This document shows, piece after piece, positions 1 to 12,219 of a DNA stretch of 64,000 bases (positions are counted from its first letter, which is position 1; each line of letters opens with the position of its first letter). The notes beneath the pieces were generated by a model. It was not told the DNA's origin. It did no database searches and was given only the letters and a program-made list of their open reading frames with translations. A program made the translations under genes and the position numbers. Source of the stretch: Sabellastarte sp. h YS-2021 (Eukaryota; Annelida; Polychaeta; Sabellida; Sabellidae); the NCBI GenBank assembly GCA_964017235.1, contig OZ024936.1, positions 62,299,028 through 62,363,027 of the forward strand, in the 5' to 3' direction.

Positions 1-112
1 CTGAAAAATACCAATTTTAAGACAAAACATCATTTTCTTTGTAAAGTTATCAGAGGTTTTAGAGGTGGCGAATTTTTTATTCCTGGCAAATTTTAGATTT
101 CTTGCTCTAATA
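1..112 (-). mobile_element. MITE fragment, GTAGAGTAAGAAAT family, cut by window edge
   Basis: This stretch is the reverse complement of the left half of the complete MITE at 42684-42914. It has the same run of phrases (GAAAAATACCAATTTT, GGTTTTAGAGGTGGC, AATTTTAGATTTCTTGCTC), with scattered differences. It lies in the intron upstream of the first visible exon of gene 1. Only part of the element is inside the window. Confidence 0.6.
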
Positions 113-228
113 TAACACTGCTTTCTTAGCATACATCTATTAACCTCTTTTAGTTTTATCACCAATTTATGAAGTCCATGCGTTCTTTACAAGTAATATA
201 TTTATAATATTTTTTCTTTTTATTACAG

Positions 229-3200
229 ACATGGAATCAAGACTTAGCCATTATGGCAGGTCTGTGGGGAGAAAAATGCCTCTGGAAACATGGGCAGCCA
301 GACTATAATAACCCACCCTACAATCCCATTGGACAGAACCTGTACATCTCATCCGGCATAATAACCGACTTTGAGGGACACATAGACAGATCCATGTTTG
401 GATGGTATGATCAGGAGAAACCATTCTATAATTTTGAGTTTCAAAACTGCACAGAAGGAGAGCAATGTGGTCATTATACACAGGTGAGAATACTGCATGT
501 TGTTTAAAAAAACTGGATGTTTTCATGGGTCAAGCCATAAGCCTTTTTCGTATTTATGTATTTTTGCAAAGATATATTGTAAGAATGAAGTTGGACAGGG
601 TGTGCTTAGTTCACCAATTAAAGATGGCCCTCTGGCAGACTAATGGCTGAGTCTAGACTTTCCTCAAGTCCTGTTGTCGTAGGTATTGTATGAGAACTGA
701 ATGTCTTTTTTCCAGAATTTGGTGCTGACAAAAAAAATTGTATTTCATCAGACAGTAGGATCATTGGTGGATTCATAATGATTACATGTATGTCAGATTT
801 GGTGGAATAAGAAATACAAAGACTTGGAGCAAGTCTAGGCCAAGTCCCATCATGCTGGATAGCCATGCTTAACACACATGCTTAAGTAAAATCTTTAGGG
901 TTTAATTGACTGTATATTCTATGGTACCACTTATTGATAAAGTGAATGTTTCATAGTACAAGTCTTTCTATACATGTATTTTCAATATTCTGTAAGTTTT
1001 CTGTATATTTGAAAACAAAAAATGAAAGAACTTGATTAAATGTTTTTAGGTTGTTTGGTCATCTTCCAAGCAGGTGGGTTGTGCTAAAGCTTTCTGTGAA
1101 ACTACAGTTGGGTTTAGTGGAAGAGATGCAACCTATGTCGTCTGTAACTATGGACCTGCGTAAGTATTACATCTTGATATGTAATCGTTGCACATCTTAA
1201 ATTAGTTCAACACTCCAAAAGCACAAAATTTAGCGGTCTAAGAGTACATGTATTTAAAATACCGCATTCCTCTGTCAAATTTGATGTTGATATATATACA
1301 CACTAACAGGCAAACCCATGTTGATATGATCTAGGTAATATTAACATGGGTTTGCCTATGTTAGTGCGTAATATCAACAAACACTATATGTCAAGAGTGA
1401 CATTAAACCCATATATACTTCATTATCTCAGAGAGTATACATTACAGTGACATTTGTAAAAATTATCTTTCATATGAAGTCTCAGTATCTTGCTGTATTT
1501 GTCTTGCAGAGGAAACTATGGTGGTCAAGATCCATATTTGAAAGGTGACGCATGTACAGAGTGCAAGTCTGGACAACACTGGTGTGATGATGGACTATGT
1601 AGAGACAGAGGTAAGGCATGCTATGTCCCTTATAGATAATGGTAATTATTTTTTACACGATTCTGAGACCAATATTACCCCAGGAGGTAATTTTAGATAC
1701 ATTAACGTAAGTAAATAAGAAAAAGTGAAATTAATTGCAGTGCAGACAAACCATTTCATTTTTAACTCCATTTAGAAGCATTCCTTCTTAAGTGGAAGTA
1801 TGTATAAGGTCTGTCAAGATGGCTAGTTAAGCAGACTATTTGTGAGATTTAACTTCAACTGTAGAGCATGTATTGTGAAATTCACATCAGTGGGTGAAAT
1901 TTGAAAAATTATGAGAAACAGACAATTTGGTGCACAGTCAAGAACAAGGTGTTTCTTTACTGGAAAATCTCACATATCTTTGCAAATTTAGTATTTCTTA
2001 CTCTGTGTGAGATAGGGCAGCCCCTAAAATGAAGACATTCTTCAATAAAAAGATTGTAAATTAGATTCCAAGTATCCAATGTCAGTGGCATACATCACGT
2101 ATTTGTTCTTACTCTGTGTTAATTGTCAGCAGTTACTAGTTAGCTAACAGATATAACAGGATCCACACAAATTTATCAAAAAGCTTTGTATTAAAACAAA
2201 TTTTTTGGATGTCTATTCATAAATTTCATCCATATTCTTATTTAAAAACTTTCTTTCTTTTTTTACAGATGAATGTCCAGATTGTGGTATGTAGTTTCTT
2301 TTCTTCACACACTCAAACCTCTAAGTAGAATTTTGTTTAATAAACTTACTGTTAAGTAGAGGTTAAAGTTTATTTAAGAGTTTTTTATTGCAGGGCCACG
2401 GTGGCAGAGTGGTAACACTCTCGCCTCCCACCTCAGAGGTCGGGGTTCGGTTCCCGGCATGGCCTCAAGTGGGAAAGCTGGTAATTGTTTGCCATTGATC
2501 GGCAGTTTACAGTACAGAACCCTAACAAACTGTATGTACTGGTTTCCTCTGCCCTTCCAACTAGCGTGCGATATGACCTGTACAGTGTTGAAAGCAATGT
2601 AAAACCCCAAATAAATAAATAAATAAAGAGTCTTTTTGTGTTACAGTTTTGCCCTATTATCGCATATTCCTTGGTGCAAAGAAGTGGCCCTTCATATTCA
2701 CATTAAAAGGGATCTGTTGTATTTAGTTTGTATAAGATTCAAAGACTGTTGTGGGAATAATTGAAGTCTTGTGTACACAAGATAAATTACTTGTATTACG
2801 AGTATTTCACGATAGAATTTTAGGTCAAATAAAAGATTTTTTTATATGCATGGTTCATGGATTATTAGTGTGACTGAAATTTGGGTAACATAACTGCATA
2901 CTGGCTGAATATCATCTATTTTCCATATTGTCTATCTGAAATAATATACATCTTATAATTACTGAATTTTTATTGGTTGTTACATACAACAAATCAGTGA
3001 GATTGTAATCCATGTGGAGCAACACAGAGTTCTCTGGGTGTTCTGTATTCTTACATTGTAACATTCATTCTCAATGTTTTCTGATCACACTTTCAAACAT
3101 TTTTACCCCACAGCCCTTAAGGGTTGTCGGGGTATTGTCCTTCTACTAATCTTAAAACAAATTTTAAATTACAAGTTGAAAGTGGGAGAAATATGAATTG

Positions 3201-6200
3201 CTAATAAATTTTGGTTAAAAAATTAAACATATGGCTTTGAGGTGAAATACAGTGTAGACTGCAGGATTTGGGGATGAATAGAAAATTGCAAATACAATGT
3301 CATGCATTTGTCTAATAGCAAATAGAAATACACACTGCTAAAGTAAAATACAAATACAGATGTGTCAAACACAAATATGACACATCAAATGTAAAAAGTA
3401 AACAGTAAATGTAAAGTAAATATTTTGTAGGTAAATAGTAACAGATGGAGCACTGTTGAAAATAAAATCATTCAATATATTCCATGTTTGGTTACTCACT
3501 GTCCTAGTTCATTATGCCTGAATTACTTCAGGGACATTTAACAGATGCCAGATTAAACCCCTTTTCTTTTAGTCTTTAAATTCAATTGCTAATCAAATAA
3601 ACTGAACAATCTCAGCAACTAACACATCAAAGTAGCTGTTTAACAATGGTTGTAGTAATTTAAAATGTCAATGCAGAAAGTGTTGTAATATCTTTAAGTC
3701 TAGCCTTCTCGCTACTGTTCTTTTCACTTTGTTTTTGTACAGAATGCAAGGCATCCTGTTTGAACTGTGGAACAGTGACTGATGAATGCTCCTGTAGTTG
3801 CCCTAAAGGATTCACTGGACCCCAGTGTGCAGGTAACAGCTTTATGACTACAAATATTTGTTATTAGCTTATTTGCTTGAATGTATTTGTGGTAGAATGT
3901 CATTCAACTTTCTATTATTTAAAAAATTAAATTTTAGATTGCTCCTTCTGTTTCACAAACTTCTATCAAAAAGGCTCGAGCCCGACAAGTGGCAAATGTT
4001 GTTGGACCTGTCCCAATATGGCCCTGACTGGTGAACGGGATGTAAAGCCCCCAACTTTGACTTTGTTATCCCAAAGAAACATCACACTCCCAGCATGTTC
4101 TGACAAAAGAGATTTTGCATTATGTAGAGTAATTTCCAGTGGCAATAGAGTGTCTTTTTAAATGCAAATTACTATAAAGCAACACACACAGACACCTACA
4201 GACAGGAAAAGTCACAGTGTAAAAATCAATATAGTGGATCGTGGCTGTCTTCACTTGTGTGTAGTTCAAATTTTAAGTTTTTGAGGTACATTACTGTAAA
4301 CATGGGGAAAGTAAACAGAGGCTGGCTGAGTTGGGCCAGCTGGTGAGCATCATGTAAACACTGATAGCCCCTAAAATGTAGATAACTGCTTGCCTCTCCC
4401 CTTTCAGTTGCTGGGTTTGAAACCCAGCCTAACCTGAATAGGCAAAGTTGATAGTTTATTGCTGGTGCCCCATGGTTTTTAGAGAAGAATCAAAACAAAC
4501 TGTATGCACTACTTTCCTCCATCTGCTCAACAATCCTTTTAGTAATACCCTTTATGGAAGTTATTAAAGTGATGTTAAACTCAAATTAACCAATCAATTT
4601 ACACATTATTGTATATTTTAAAACAGACATCTGCCAAGACAACCATGAGAGTTGTGGAGCCAACCCTGGGTGGCCGAGTTTTTGGTGTATACCACAATAC
4701 CAGTATGTCTTGGATAACTGCCCCAAACTCTGTGGTCTTTGTGGTAAGTTAGCAATATTTTAACAATACTCATAATATTTTGCTTCAGTGAATTAATTGT
4801 ATGGATAGTTGTAAATCAATAGTGTACAGAGAATAAGTATGTTTTTATAATAATAATAATAATAATAATAATAGTAGGATTTATATAGCGCAAAATTGAT
4901 ACAAATCCTCTAATGTGCTTAAGTCCAAGAAGGGAGAGCCAGGGACAGGCATGGATCGACATCTAAAAACCGCCCGCCAGGGTATAACTATAATCTAAAT
5001 CAAGAGAAATTATTCACTAAGTATTCTTTGAAAACGGGACACTTATTGGTTTTGCCGCTTGTTTTCAGATAGCCCTACATCACTGCCACTGCAGTGTTTT
5101 CTAAGTTTAATAATAATTATATCTTTCTCAATGTACAGCCTATCAAACTGATTTTTGGCAGTTATCATCTGGAGGCATGGGAAAAGTTTTGACAAGTACA
5201 AATTTGACCTTTGTCAAGGTCACATTATAAAAAAAAAATTGTTTTCTTGTAGTTCCTTTTCACCACATTTTCTCATTTTAATTTATTTTTCCAAATTAAT
5301 TTAATTAAAGGATAGAAATGGATAAAGAAATAAAAATAGCTTCTGGGCTGTGTGGATGGAAATATCTCTGTTTCATGAATGTTCCTTATGTGAAAATGAA
5401 ATGCTCTTTTGAGACCAGCAACAGTTTTATTAATTCTCATTTAGTTTATTGTGGCCATTTCCACAGCCTTAATTACAACAGAAAATAATGTGTCACCACC
5501 TTGGGTTATGGATTTTGCTTTCTGAAGCAGATGACTTTTTATGTCTAAGTGGCCTAATTGAGTTTTCACTGATATAAAATCAGAGAAGTAGTTTGCTGTT
5601 AATCAGTGGTGAATTATTAAAGAAAATTAAAATAAAATTTTGGTAATGTAATATTGGTAAAGCTTCAAAGTTTCTGTCTGTTCTTCCACCACTGCATGCT
5701 GCTAAAGTCATATTTACTCTGCTAAATCACAATTGTTTTAAGATATTCAATACAAAGAATCAACTTATTATATGGAATGTATTACTACAAATTTTTGTAA
5801 TGTTACATTATATGACAAAAGAGTGCTGTAATTTATATTATAAAATTTGATTTGCAAAAAAAAACCTTGATCAGAAAGAAAATATTTTAACACGTATTTT
5901 TTGAATGCTTATACCTTATTTTATTCTAGAACCAGCAGATGGAACACCAGTAACATGTGAAGATACAACTACTACAACTATGAAACCAACTACTACAACC
6001 ACAGAAAAACCCACAACTACAACCACAGAAAAACCCACCACTACAACCACGACAGAAAAACCCACCACTACAACCACTACAGAAAAACCTACCACAACAA
6101 CCACAGATAAAGCAACAACTACAACCACTATGGAAAAGACCACCACAACAACCACAAAACAACCCACCACAACCACATCATCTGAGCCCACAACCACCAC

Positions 6201-9200
6201 CACAGTTACTACAACCACTCAAGTGGACTGCACTGGATACTGTGACAATGGAGGTGTCTCTTCCATAGTGAACAATGAGTGCAGATGTAGATGTTCTGGA
6301 GGCTACCAAGGAGATAGATGTCAAGGTGAGTCTCTTATGTTGTGGACTATGTTTTACATAATATTTACCTACATGCAGGTGAACGTTAAAAGTAGCTTTT
6401 GCTTTAGGCCTAAATCTGTACCAGAAGCCTCTTCAAACATCTGCACAGGAAGTTTTTATTCATCAAGGACTCATATTTAGAGAGAGAAATTAGCTCACGA
6501 GACAGAGTCTGCTTAAGGTAAAAATTAGTATAATTATCTAAAAAATATGTCACATAAATTAAGTAAACTTTTTTTCGAAAATTAAAGCAAGGTTATATAG
6601 AAGTACAATGTAAATAAAATTCATTCTTTTTGAAAGTGACATTTATCCAGTTACCTTGAATTCCTGGTAAAATGGAATAATGTTTTCCCAGTCCCTTGAG
6701 ACTCAACATAATATATTCTAAATTTCATATGTTTCAGAAAGCAGAGAAGAAGCCACAGTGGGGATATTAGTAACATTGTATACTTCAATAGATCAGGTGA
6801 GTTTCTTCTGCTGTCATCATGTCTTATGACTGACATCATTGGGAAATAACATGCTTAATACAATAATTAAGGGCTGGAAATATGATACGAGTATGTTATC
6901 ACTGAAAAGTCAGCTATGATAAAGATGAATGAGGTACATACACTGAAGGTGGACACCCCTTTGCCATGTATAATAAAGATTTATCATTAAAAAGGTATTT
7001 TGACAGAGTTTCTGCTCAATTTTGTTGTATTAGAATCTGTGCAGAAATGATGGAGATATCTCATGTAAAAAAATGACTTTTTTCCTTTACTGGTGCCTGT
7101 AACTATGGATATGTTTTACAGGTATTTTTTTTTTGCTTTCTGTTGGTAATATGCACTTATTTTACAGACTATTGAGCAAAGTGGTGAATACTAAAATTAA
7201 ATTAATTCTCTTGGTGCATAATTTTAAATTTTATCACCCAACAAGACATAGAATATAGTCTGCATCCTTGGGAATCTGATTGTATTAATTTATCTTCACT
7301 GTCAATATGCACCACTTGGGTTATTTTATGATTATCTTTACTACTTGCTTCTGTTTGTTACAGTGGGAACTAATCTGGACAGTGCATATACGTCCAATCA
7401 TTGTCCGAGTTGTAAACAGTTGGTGTAACAATAACGTGATGAGATGCTGTCCTGGAGCATCTATTGAACAATCGTAAGTAACACAGAAATACCTAATCTA
7501 AATCTATAAAAATATGGCTTTGCAGGGTAATATCTTGCCACAATGTAAAAGTGGGATGTCTGCTAAACTAACAAAGAATGGGTAAAAGTGGTACACAACA
7601 ATCAAAATATATCATTCTAGTGATGTACAGTGTAACCTATTGTCATCCAAATTATTGTCTGAATGTTCCATTTTGTGTCCTCATTTCTTCTCTATGAAAT
7701 TTGTATTTCTCTACTGTTGTGCACTAAAATGCATCTTCTATTGATTAACCTTCTATTAATAAAAAAGCTATCCCAAACTGTTAGGATAATAGATTTCCCA
7801 CTGAATATCACATATTTTGTTTCTCGGGTGGCCAGTAATATCTTTGCAGAAATTTTGAAACAGTTATTTAGTAATATCAATATCAGGATTTTGTATGGGT
7901 ATTAGTAAGTTTGTAGGAATAGAAATAATTAATAATTGCCCTCAACCATCATGTTGTATCAATGTTCTATTTTTATCTTTCACAGGAGTATTGACCTAAT
8001 TTTCACTACTGTGAATCAGGTTGTGATTGGACAAGGTTATCCTCAGGAATACATTCAAAATGGCCGCCAAGTCACTGTGTCCCTTCTTTATGCTATGGGA
8101 GCCCCAGACAATGAACTCTGTACCAGCAGTCTCAACTCTGTGAACAGAAGGAAGAGAGAATTGCCAGGTAAATAAGACCTTGTATTGTTCGCTATATATA
8201 CCAAAATCATCTATGGTAACACCCATCTGTGGGTGAGAACAATCAAGCAAGAATATAAAGTAGGGGATAGGAGTTATTGATTACCTGCCTAATGTAGTCA
8301 CAAAAATCACAAATATGTAAAGAAATTTGCACAAGTCAAAGAAAAAGAAGGGGATTTCCTCACTGGCAATTTCATATTTCTTACTTTAATTTATTTCACT
8401 GTTTTCTCTTCAGCCATGACACTCTCACAAGATGCACTAATGGAAATAGTGCAGAGTGTTGAGGGTGAGATAAACGAGACCTTGTACAACTGCTGTAGCA
8501 TCACAGTGGCAGGTATAGAAGCTGCACAGGAAGACATGGAGACCACAACGGTGATGCCAGTTGATGATGATGATGATGATGATGATGATGAGGAAGACAA
8601 GAAAGGTAATGACACAGTTAAACCCTGTAAAATTTCCAACATATTTCTCTGCAATTAACTATTTTGCTACGTGTCAAATTGAGACCAGGGACATTCAAAT
8701 TGTGAGTCTATTCTTGGCTTTTAGTAAAAAAAATTGCTTTAAAGTATTTTTTTCCTAATTAGAAAGTTTATTTTATTTTTTCCATCTCGGAAAAGCCAGT
8801 TTAAAAATGGGCATTACTATTGACCGTACTGTGTAAAACATTTTACCACACTGCAAATAAAGAAAGACAACAGGTGCTTGTTTCAATATGAATTATGAAG
8901 CTTTTGCCTTTGTGGTAGTGGGTTTAAACCTCAGGTCTTATGTGGGAATGTATACAGTTGTTTACCAATGATTAGCAGTTTATAGGAGATTTTTTGCTTA
9001 CTTTTAATATTTTTACTAGTTGTATAATTTATGTTTTTTATACCACACAGGACCACTGGGTTTGGATCTGTGGATCTGGGTTGTGATTGGTATTGGAGGC
9101 TGCACTTTTGTACTGGCAACTTGCTGCATAGTTATCTGTTGCTGCTGCATGTGAGTATTTAAATTCTTCATAAATTAATGTAAATTAGTTTGGATAAGCA

Positions 9201-9777
9201 CTCTTTCTGCATACCTCACCAGCTGCATAGCAGTATTTAAAGTCTTTCATAAATTATGATAATTAGTCTTAAATAGCACTCCATCTGCAGTTATCTTCCC
9301 ATTGAACGTGGACAGGTTGCATCTATTGGTTATGTTTTATAAGATATACTTATATTCACATGGTTAAATCTCCAGATATAATTTATCCAAATATGTCGAG
9401 AAAAGAAGATTTAGTTTTGCTTATCAAAGGATTATACCATTGATATAAGAATTAAAAAAATAAAATTGTTCCGGAATAATGAACCTGCAGGAAACTGCTT
9501 CAAATTTTGCACAAGTCATATGTGTAAATAATTTATGAACAGTTAATTTCACAAAGTGATACAGTTAGCATCTGAGTGGTTAAAAGATACTGTATTTTAT
9601 TGTTACAAAAAATGTAAACTTTTTATTTCTCGGCTTCAATCAGTGCTTTTAACATTTTTCAGACGAAAAGATAACTCTAAATCCAAATCAAAGAAATATG
9701 AAGCCACAACCAGTGCACCAGTTAATGGATATGATAACAATGGATACTCCAATGGTTACCACGGTAATAAACACTGA
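229..9777 (+). CDS. Membrane-anchored CAP/SCP-domain protein with EGF-like and ShKT modules (C-terminal 614 residues)
   Basis: Thirteen exons with AG/GT borders keep one frame: 229-483, 1050-1159, 1510-1610, 2269-2286, 3743-3832, 4627-4743, 5930-6325, 6738-6796, 7364-7473, 7986-8167, 8414-8605, 9051-9150 and 9663-9777 (stop TGA). The 5' exons lie before the window. Residues 1-122 are the end of a CAP (SCP/TAPS) domain. Both family signatures are visible, GHYTQVVWSSS and YVVCNYGPAGNY, each crossing or touching a splice junction. After them come a Cys-rich stretch (CTECKSGQHWC), an EGF-like module at about 162-191 and a six-Cys ShKT module at 192-230. A Thr-rich, probably O-glycosylated linker follows (about 240-330), then a second EGF-like module at 335-362. 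Residues 363-540 match nothing I recognise; they contain RRKR (furin-like, about 473-476) and an Asp/Glu run. A transmembrane helix with a Cys-rich end lies at about 547-576, followed by a basic 38-residue tail. CAP proteins are mostly secreted. This one is predicted to be a type I surface protein; its ligand and role are unknown. The 18-bp exon at 2269 is the least certain, although its phase fits exactly. Confidence 0.86.
1286..1378. repeat. 93-bp foldback hairpin (small MITE-like palindrome)
   Basis: The arms 1302-1322 (GGCAAACCCATGTT core) and 1343-1365 are nearly perfect inverted repeats of about 21 bp. GTTGATAT at 1286 and ATATCAAC at 1371 extend the pairing. It lies in the intron between gene 1 exons 1050-1159 and 1510-1610. 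It would form a strong hairpin in the pre-mRNA. Confidence 0.8.
2393..2628 (+). mobile_element. tRNA-derived SINE
   Basis: The head resembles a tRNA gene with pol III promoter boxes: A-box-like TGGCAGAGTGG and B-box GGTTCGGTTCC. A conserved body follows, then a (AAAT)n tail ending about 2628. Imperfect flanking repeats (AAGAGTTTTTTATTG before, AAGAGTCTTTTTGTG after) look like a target-site duplication. The element at 62139-62351 is the same family on the other strand, and 8910-8985 is an old fragment. It lies in the intron after the 18-bp exon of gene 1. Confidence 0.85.
3104..3134 (-). repeat. Solo terminal hairpin of the 146-bp-array element family
   Basis: TACCCCACAGCCCTTAAGGG followed by TTGTCGGGGTA is a hairpin. 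In reverse complement it matches the hairpin ending the array element at 31825-31855 (GGGCTGTGGGGTA arm). No array adjoins it, so it is a solo or almost wholly deleted copy, in an intron of gene 1. Confidence 0.6.
3985..4075 (+). repeat. Dispersed SINE-like tail fragment
   Basis: The stretch carries GTCCCAATATGGCCCTGACT and GAACGGGATGTAAAG. The same words occur at 9985-10045 in the gene 1 3' flank, and a diverged form (CGCAATATGACCC) occurs in the complete SINE at 49097-49333. It is probably an old SINE 3' half. Confidence 0.45.
4312..4610 (+). mobile_element. Diverged tRNA-derived SINE
   Basis: A degraded tRNA-like head (GGCCAGCTGGTGAGCATCAT, and GGGTTTGAAACCC in the B-box place) is followed by the body also seen in the SINE at 2393: a 'gatagtttattgctggtgcc' block, then 'caaactgtatgcactactttcctc'. 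There is no clear tail. It lies in the gene 1 intron just before the ShKT exon. Confidence 0.5.
4843..5110 (-). repeat. Dispersed repeat with (ATA)n end, probably SINE-like
   Basis: A run of ATA/TAA triplets (4848-4874) abuts GGATTTATATAGCGCAAA and a CTCTAATGTGCTT block. This combination resembles the 3' part of a common invertebrate SINE class read on the minus strand with the triplet run as its tail. The boundary at the right is not clear. Confidence 0.35.
8910..8985 (+). repeat. Old SINE fragment (2393 family)
   Basis: The order GGTTTAAACCTC, TATGTGGGAA, TTGTTTACCAATGATTAGCAG parallels GGTTCGGTTCCC, AAGTGGGAAA, TTGTTTGCCATTGATCGGCA in the SINE at 2393-2628. Head and tail are lost. It lies in the intron before the transmembrane exon of gene 1. 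Confidence 0.5.
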
Positions 9778-11096
9778 AGCAGAGGGGTTATGTCAGTGCA
9801 ACATTCAACTATTCCAACTTTGTGTGTCCTATGTGACATTAGCAAGACGTTCAACTTCTTTTCAAACTACTGTAACAATACATTTATGTGACATCAGGAG
9901 GTCTTCAGTGGACTGCTGGGTTAGCAGGTGTGGCATCTAATCACAAGCTGTCACCTCTGTGTGGATTTGACTCTCACAAGTGACAATACTGAGGACATGT
10001 CCCAATATGACCCTGGCTGTTAAACGGGATGTAAAGTCACAACTTTTGCCTTTATGTGACAAGAGACTGACATTTATTATATATTAGTTTTTAGAGTGAT
10101 ATTAATTGATTCATTGCAATGCAAAAACTTTTTAATACTCAAAAATCTGTTTATATATATATTACAAGACATCCATTAATTAATTAAACTAGTACAAAAT
10201 GTGTGACATCTGATCATAACAAATCAATGTACTGTGCAGTGTTCTGATTTGGGGAACAAACCTGCATATTATTGAGGAAATTGCCACCTGATTTCTTAAG
10301 ACTACTTTGTGATAAGTATGTGTAACAGGTAAATATATAGCTATGAATAATAAACATCATCCTAAGTGTTGGTATGGATTTCAAAATCAATATCAAACTG
10401 TATTTCGATATCAGTTCATATTAAAATATTGTTTCTCCGCATAAAATGCATTACTTTAGGACTAAACTCGTGCATAAGTAATACTGCTATGTAATTTGAT
10501 ATTTTGTGTAACATAATGAAAACTCTAAGTATTGCAATGAAGCTTTGAAGCATCAGTGTTCCACATAAATAATGCAACCTGTAAATTAATGAACTTAATA
10601 TTCTCATGTTCTTTAAGAAAATTGATCACTATTTTCCTGGAAATGATATTGAAATTGACGCTTACTAACATTGATATTTAAAATGGTGCACAGGGTTATA
10701 TCAACACTAATTAATATACATCTATATCTTATCCATGTTCTGTATAGCATTACACCAAACATGTATTAGTCAATCAGACAGTAGAATCTCACTTTTTTAT
10801 ATTTAATCATTTTAATGCACATGATTTTGTGTGAATGACCGTTTATTTTTGTGTATCACAAATATTTATGTCAGTGTCAAAATGTCATTTAAAGATGTTT
10901 GTCATTTATTTTATTTCTTAACAGTGTATAAAGTTTGAGTATGAGTACAACTGTGATACACTTTTATATCATTGTGTACCTTTTGTAGAGCAGGAAATGT
11001 GAAATTTGCCACAGTAAATTCACCAGCAAATCCCTTCTATATCTCGACATGTTGGAAATTCTTGATACATATTTGTGTTTTATTGTGACTACTTTT
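9778..11096 (+). other. 3' UTR and downstream flank of the CAP gene
   Basis: No further coding signal is seen after the stop at 9777. The region is AT-rich and holds a SINE-tail fragment (about 9985-10045). The first clear poly(A)-signal cluster is AATAAAATAAAT near 11151, inside a MITE copy; another AATAAA lies near 12030. Which one is used cannot be told from the sequence. Confidence 0.5.
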
Positions 11097-11278
11097 GAGT
11101 AATGTAAAATTCACCACATATCTGTAATTCGCCACAGGTGGAAATACTAATAAAATAAATGAATTAAGGTGAGATTTGTTGAATGCATAGCATATTAGGG
11201 CTTTTGGAACTGAAAAATTCCAAGTTTAAGACGTGGCAAAATTTAGATTTCTGGTGAATTTTAGAATCCTTACTCTAG
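11097..11278. mobile_element. Diverged MITE, GTAGAGTAAGAAAT family
   Basis: Both ends keep decayed forms of the terminal repeat of the copy at 42684-42914 (GAGTAATGTAAAATTCACCA at the left, TTAGAATCCTTACTCTAG at the right). Internal phrases such as AATAAAATAAATGAATTAAGG and GGTGAGATTTGTTGAA are shared. A further fragment of the same end occurs near 11690-11728. The copy is older than the one at 42684. Confidence 0.55.
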
Positions 11279-11348
11279 GCCTTTAATATGCCCTGATGTA
11301 AAATATTAATTATTTTGTCTCAAAGTATAATAGGAAAACTTCCTGAAT

Positions 11349-11466
11349 GACATATACAGAAAACATAAATCATGAATGAAGATAACAATATTATACGAGT
11401 GCGAAGCATTCGCATGAGTATTATATTGTTAATCTTCATGAGTGATATATTTTCTCTGTATATGTC
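11349..11466. repeat. 118-bp palindrome / foldback element
   Basis: GACATATACAGAAAA at the left end pairs with TTTTCTCTGTATATGTC at the right end. The pairing continues inward through GAAGATAACAATATTATAC against GTATTATATTGTTAATCTTC to a 3-nt centre at GCGAAGCATTCGC. The two arms of about 57 nt have few mismatches. It lies 1.6 kb past the gene 1 stop, possibly in its 3' UTR. It is either a small foldback MITE or a long RNA hairpin. Confidence 0.8.
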
Positions 11467-11771
11467 CAATGAGGCAGGGCAACATGTTACGAAAAATTGT
11501 CTGGCTGCCCATCGGCCAGTTTCTGAGATACTGGTGAAAAAAACAGAAGTTATTGACACTTGTTATCCATGATACGGAGGTGCCGGTGTATACAAAAAAA
11601 AAATACATCCCGGTCTGTATTTCACTGTATTTAGGGCAAATACGTCACATGGTGGATAATAAAAGGGGCTGTCTCCCCAGTGGTGAATTTCACGAACTGA
11701 GGTGAATTTAGCATTTCTTACTCTTAACTCACCCATTAGCAGTCTGTTAAGTATTATACTCATTCAAAATA

Positions 11772-11903
11772 CAGTAGAAACTCTATTATCCAACCCTCTT
11801 TGGAAAGTAACAATTAGGCTGGATAGAAGAAAGCTTTAATTGAGTTGGGAGAGTGGGTTCAAGGTCAGACATTTAAAAATTTGGATAATGGAGGGTCTAC
11901 CAT
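11772..11903. mobile_element. pogo/Tigger-like MITE remnant
   Basis: The ends CAGTAGAAACTCTATTATCC and GGATAATGGAGGGTCTACCA are inverted repeats of the CAGTAGAACCTCNNTTATCC type known from pogo/Tigger elements. TA dinucleotides lie at both borders. The copy at 42966-43110 is the same family. It is non-coding and about 130 bp long. Confidence 0.6.
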
Positions 11904-12219
11904 ACTAATTCCTCAGGTATTTAGAATTACATGTTTGTTTTATAGATTAACAGGATATTGATGTATGTATCCCTCATTAGTGTGTAAATTGTGCAATCGT
12001 TTTATATAGTTTTGGGAGATTTATTTATGTGTAATAAAAAATACACCAATCAATTCTCTTATTCTCAAAATCAAAACCATACATCTCCCTTGTGTCCTAG
12101 ATAAACAAGTCTAAGTCACACTTAATCTTTGTATTAGCAGTTGTGTGGCACCGAAATGTAATTGTATATACTCATCTCCTCTACTACAGAACCGGAAGAG
12201 ATATTCAACTAATTGAAGA

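Noticed and set aside
5916-6218. Minus-strand poly-Val frame
   Set aside because: It is the reverse of the ACA/ACC/ACT-rich Thr exon of gene 1.
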